44,809 bases of DNA from Lachnospiraceae bacterium (GTDB lineage Bacteria; Bacillota; Clostridia; Lachnospirales; Lachnospiraceae): contig JAQUUX010000016.1 in the NCBI GenBank assembly GCA_028693705.1, forward strand, positions 1 through 44,809, written 5' to 3'. The notes under the pieces were generated by a model. That model did no database searches. It was given only the letters and a program-made list of their open reading frames with translations, and was not told the origin of the DNA. How positions within the stretch are numbered: the stretch's first letter is position 1; every line of letters begins with the position of its first letter. The translations under genes and the position numbers were made by a program. Positions 42,709-44,809 of this stretch are shown piece after piece.

Positions 42709-44646
42709 TTAGCAAATCTCTGCACCGGATGGCATTTCAGTTTCCGGTTTCATCAGTGCCAATTTGCCATCTGCATCCTCTGCGCATAACAACATGCCTT
42801 CTGATTCCAAACCTACCATCTTGCGTGGTGCCAGATTTACCAGTACCATAACTTTTTTACCCACCATTTCTTCCGGTGTGTAATGTTCTTTGATACCGGA
42901 CAAAATCTGCTTTACCTGACTTCCGATCTTTACCTGTGAACAAAGAAGCTTCTTAGATTTTGGAACAGCTTCACATTTGATGATCTCACCTACCTGAAAC
43001 TGAAGCTTTGCAAAGTCGTCATAGGTAATGGTTTCCTTAGCTTCAATATCAATACCCTCCTGACTGTCTACGACATCATTTACTTCAACCTTTTCCATAA
43101 CTTCTTTGATATCCAGTCTTGCAAATAAGATTTCCGGCTGATCTGTTACTTTGTTTCCATCCGGATATGCCCCAAATTTTTCCAACGTATCAAAATCACG
43201 CAACTTATCATTTAACTGTTTTGCAATCTGATCTGCAGTTTCCGGCATGAAAGGTGTGAGTAAAGACGCACCGATCATAATGCTTTCTACCAGGTTATAT
43301 AATACGGTTGCCAGACGATCCTGCTTGGTCTCATCCTTCGCAAGTGCCCATGGCATTGTTTCATCAATATATTTATTGCAGCGTTTAAATAAGGTAAATA
43401 CTTCTGTGATTGCATCTGCTACACGAAGATCCGCCATCTTTGCTTCAACCTTTGCATAAGTTCCACAAACAACAGCCTTTAAATCCTCATCTACAGGCTC
43501 AGTTACTTTTTTGTCAGTTACCACACCACCAAAGTACTTATTGCTCATGGAAATAGTACGGTTAACCAGATTTCCCAGGGTATTAGCCAGATCAGAATTT
43601 AATCTCTCTACCATTAATTCCCATGAAATCACACCGTCATTATCAAAAGGCATCTCATGTAATACAAAATAACGAACTGCGTCCACACCGAAGAACTTTA
43701 CCAGATCATCTGCATACAGCACATTTCCCTTGGATTTGCTCATCTTGCCGTCACCCTGCAATAACCATGGATGTCCAAAGATCTGTTTTGGTAATGGTTC
43801 GCCTAATGCCATCAAGAAAATCGGCCAGTAAATGGTATGGAAACGGATAATATCTTTACCGATCAGGTGCAGATCAGCCGGCCACATTTTATGATACAGT
43901 TCATCGCTATTGCCATCACAGTCATAACCGATACCGGTAATATAGTTTGTTAAGGCATCCAGCCATACATAAACAACATGCTTGTCATCAAAATCTACAG
44001 GAATTCCCCATTTAAAAGAAGTTCTGGATACACAGAGATCCTGTAATCCCGGCTTCAGGAAATTGTTCATCATCTCATTTTTACGGGCAACCGGCTGAAT
44101 AAATTCCGGATGACTTTCGATATGGTCGATTAGTCTCTGGGCATATTTACTCATTTTAAAGAAATAAGCCTCTTCCTTTGCAGGCTTCACTTCTCTTCCA
44201 CAGTCAGGACACTTACCATCTACTAACTGGGATTCTGTCCAAAAAGATTCACATGGTGTACAGTACATACCTTCATAAGCACCCTTATAGATGTCTCCCT
44301 GGTCATAGAATTTCTTGAAGATCTTCTGTACCTGTTTTACATGCGGCTCATCAGTGGTACGAATAAATTTATCATAAGATGTACCCATGAGATCCCAGAT
44401 TCCTTTGATTTCTCCGGCAACCTGATCCACATATTCCTGTGGTGTAACACCTGCTGCCTCAGCCTTCATCTCAATTTTCTGACCATGCTCATCTGTTCCG
44501 GTCTGAAAAAATACATCGTAACCGTCTTTTCTCTTAAATCTTGCAATACTATCTGCCAGCACTGCTTCGTAGGTATTTCCGATATGTGGTTTGCCTGATG
44601 CATAAGCAATAGCTGTGGTAATATAATAAGTTCCTTTGTTTTCCAT
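42709..44646 (-). CDS. metG: Methionyl-tRNA synthetase
   Basis: Charges tRNA-Met. A protein of about 645 residues with the HIGH-type motif (ASGKPHIGNTYE, near the N-terminus), zinc ligands CTPC and CPDC, the KMSKS loop (DGKMSKSKGNV), an anticodon-binding domain and a C-terminal tRNA-binding/dimerisation domain (FAKLQFQVGEIIKCEAVPKS). I chose the ATG at 44646 because GGGAG lies before it; the frame stays open 31 codons upstream, through a leader hairpin, and that extension is unlikely to be coding. Confidence 0.96.
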   Translation of the reverse strand: MENKGTYYITTAIAYASGKPHIGNTYEAVLADSIARFKRKDGYDVFFQTGTDEHGQKIEMKAEAAGVTPQEYVDQVAGEIKGIWDLMGTSYDKFIRTTDEPHVKQVQKIFKKFYDQGDIYKGAYEGMYCTPCESFWTESQLVDGKCPDCGREVKPAKEEAYFFKMSKYAQRLIDHIESHPEFIQPVARKNEMMNNFLKPGLQDLCVSRTSFKWGIPVDFDDKHVVYVWLDALTNYITGIGYDCDGNSDELYHKMWPADLHLIGKDIIRFHTIYWPIFLMALGEPLPKQIFGHPWLLQGDGKMSKSKGNVLYADDLVKFFGVDAVRYFVLHEMPFDNDGVISWELMVERLNSDLANTLGNLVNRTISMSNKYFGGVVTDKKVTEPVDEDLKAVVCGTYAKVEAKMADLRVADAITEVFTLFKRCNKYIDETMPWALAKDETKQDRLATVLYNLVESIMIGASLLTPFMPETADQIAKQLNDKLRDFDTLEKFGAYPDGNKVTDQPEILFARLDIKEVMEKVEVNDVVDSQEGIDIEAKETITYDDFAKLQFQVGEIIKCEAVPKSKKLLCSQVKIGSQVKQILSGIKEHYTPEEMVGKKVMVLVNLAPRKMVGLESEGMLLCAEDADGKLALMKPETEMPSGAEIC

Positions 44647-44670
44647 TCTTTTAGCTCCCTTTCCTTCATT

Positions 44671-44721
44671 ACAAAATAGAGAAACCCGCCTTCTATATAA
44701 GAAGACGGGCTGTAAGTCCGT
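44671..44721 (-). promoter_or_regulatory. metG leader hairpin, possible attenuator
   Basis: On the minus strand a stem CCCGTCTTC/GAAGGCGGG (44709-44701 and 44693-44685) is followed by TTTCTCTATTTTG. A small alternative hairpin ACGG...CCGT (44721-44705) uses the same left arm. The tail is not a clean T-run, and no T-box core (AGGGTGGNACCGCG) is seen. Confidence 0.5.
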
Positions 44722-44767
44722 GATACTGCTTCTCTTCACTGTCTCCTCATGGGAATGTTCTTAAGAT

Positions 44768-44796
44768 ACCTTACCACAAGGATTTTGTGTTGTCAA
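44768..44796 (-). promoter_or_regulatory. Promoter of metG
   Basis: On the minus strand a perfect TTGACA (44796-44791), 17 bp, TAAGGT (44773-44768) with an extended TGG in front. It predicts a leader of about 115 nt. Confidence 0.65.
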
Positions 44797-44809
44797 TTTA
44801 CTCCGCATC

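Noticed and set aside
44647..44739. N-terminal extension of metG through the leader hairpin
   Set aside because: The internal ATG at 44646 has GGGAG before it and matches the normal start of MetG; the extension starts from GTG without a site.
44723..44742. Tiny leader peptide (Met-Arg-Arg-Gln) before metG
   Set aside because: Only four codons, no methionine run and no convincing ribosome site.

Overview
The window reads as chromosome of an anaerobic, low-to-mid GC Gram-positive bacterium of the Clostridia, most likely a Lachnospiraceae member. Reasons: AGGAGG-type ribosome binding sites, TTGACA/TATAAT promoters, a DUF5711 protein, an NrdG-type and a PflX-type radical SAM enzyme, a large Bacillus-type SRP RNA, a BlaI/M56 pair and an orphan MsmX-like ATPase. 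I see no phage, transposase, integrase or CRISPR array.

Layout. 1-206: two tandem consensus promoters firing out of the left edge, probably for an rRNA operon. 207-6479 (minus): pfk-dnaX-ybaB-recR followed by an MPN-like unknown, a DUF5711 protein and a CvpA-like membrane protein. 6613-6771: tRNA-Ser(CGA) with promoter and a two-way terminator. 6796-10270: ppk1, a small unknown and a zinc-dependent phospholipase C gene broken by one in-frame TGA. PhoP-box-like 11-bp direct repeats precede both ppk1 and the phospholipase, and the phospholipase leader folds into a compact structure. 10465-16303: chemoreceptor, split chromate transporter with divergent LysR regulator, and L,D-transpeptidase. 16459-17797: ECF sigma factor with overlapping candidate anti-sigma gene. 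17818-25406: MFS transporter and divergent AraC regulator, then a UgpBAEC-like ABC operon ending in a TIM-barrel isomerase. 25502-26696: CaCA cation exchanger behind a yybP-ykoY manganese riboswitch and its terminator. 26721-30585: BlaI repressor, M56 sensor protease with Asp-box repeats and a YcxB-like membrane protein, with a double operator. 30632-33732: nrdG-MATE-cysK operon. 33726-35545: tadA, SRP RNA and a PflX-like enzyme. 35580-38890: CdaR/PucR regulator, DUF6128-like protein and an MsmX-like ATPase. 39082-44796: GNAT, HD-GYP and YesL-like genes, a D-2-hydroxyacid dehydrogenase, and metG with a hairpin-bearing leader.

How it fits together. The strongest non-coding signals are regulatory: a manganese riboswitch on a cation exchanger, two good and one weaker PhoP-box-like arrays, BlaI operators inside a promoter, two face-to-face promoters between nrdG and tadA, and a terminator that contains the ribosome binding site and touches the start codon of the next gene. 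The ancestral Firmicute order tadA-SRP RNA-dnaX-ybaB-recR is split here into two pieces about 28 kb apart. I did not find one clearly new multi-gene system; the best candidates for something undescribed are the structured phospholipase leader, the phosphate-linked promoters and the terminator/ribosome-binding-site overlap.
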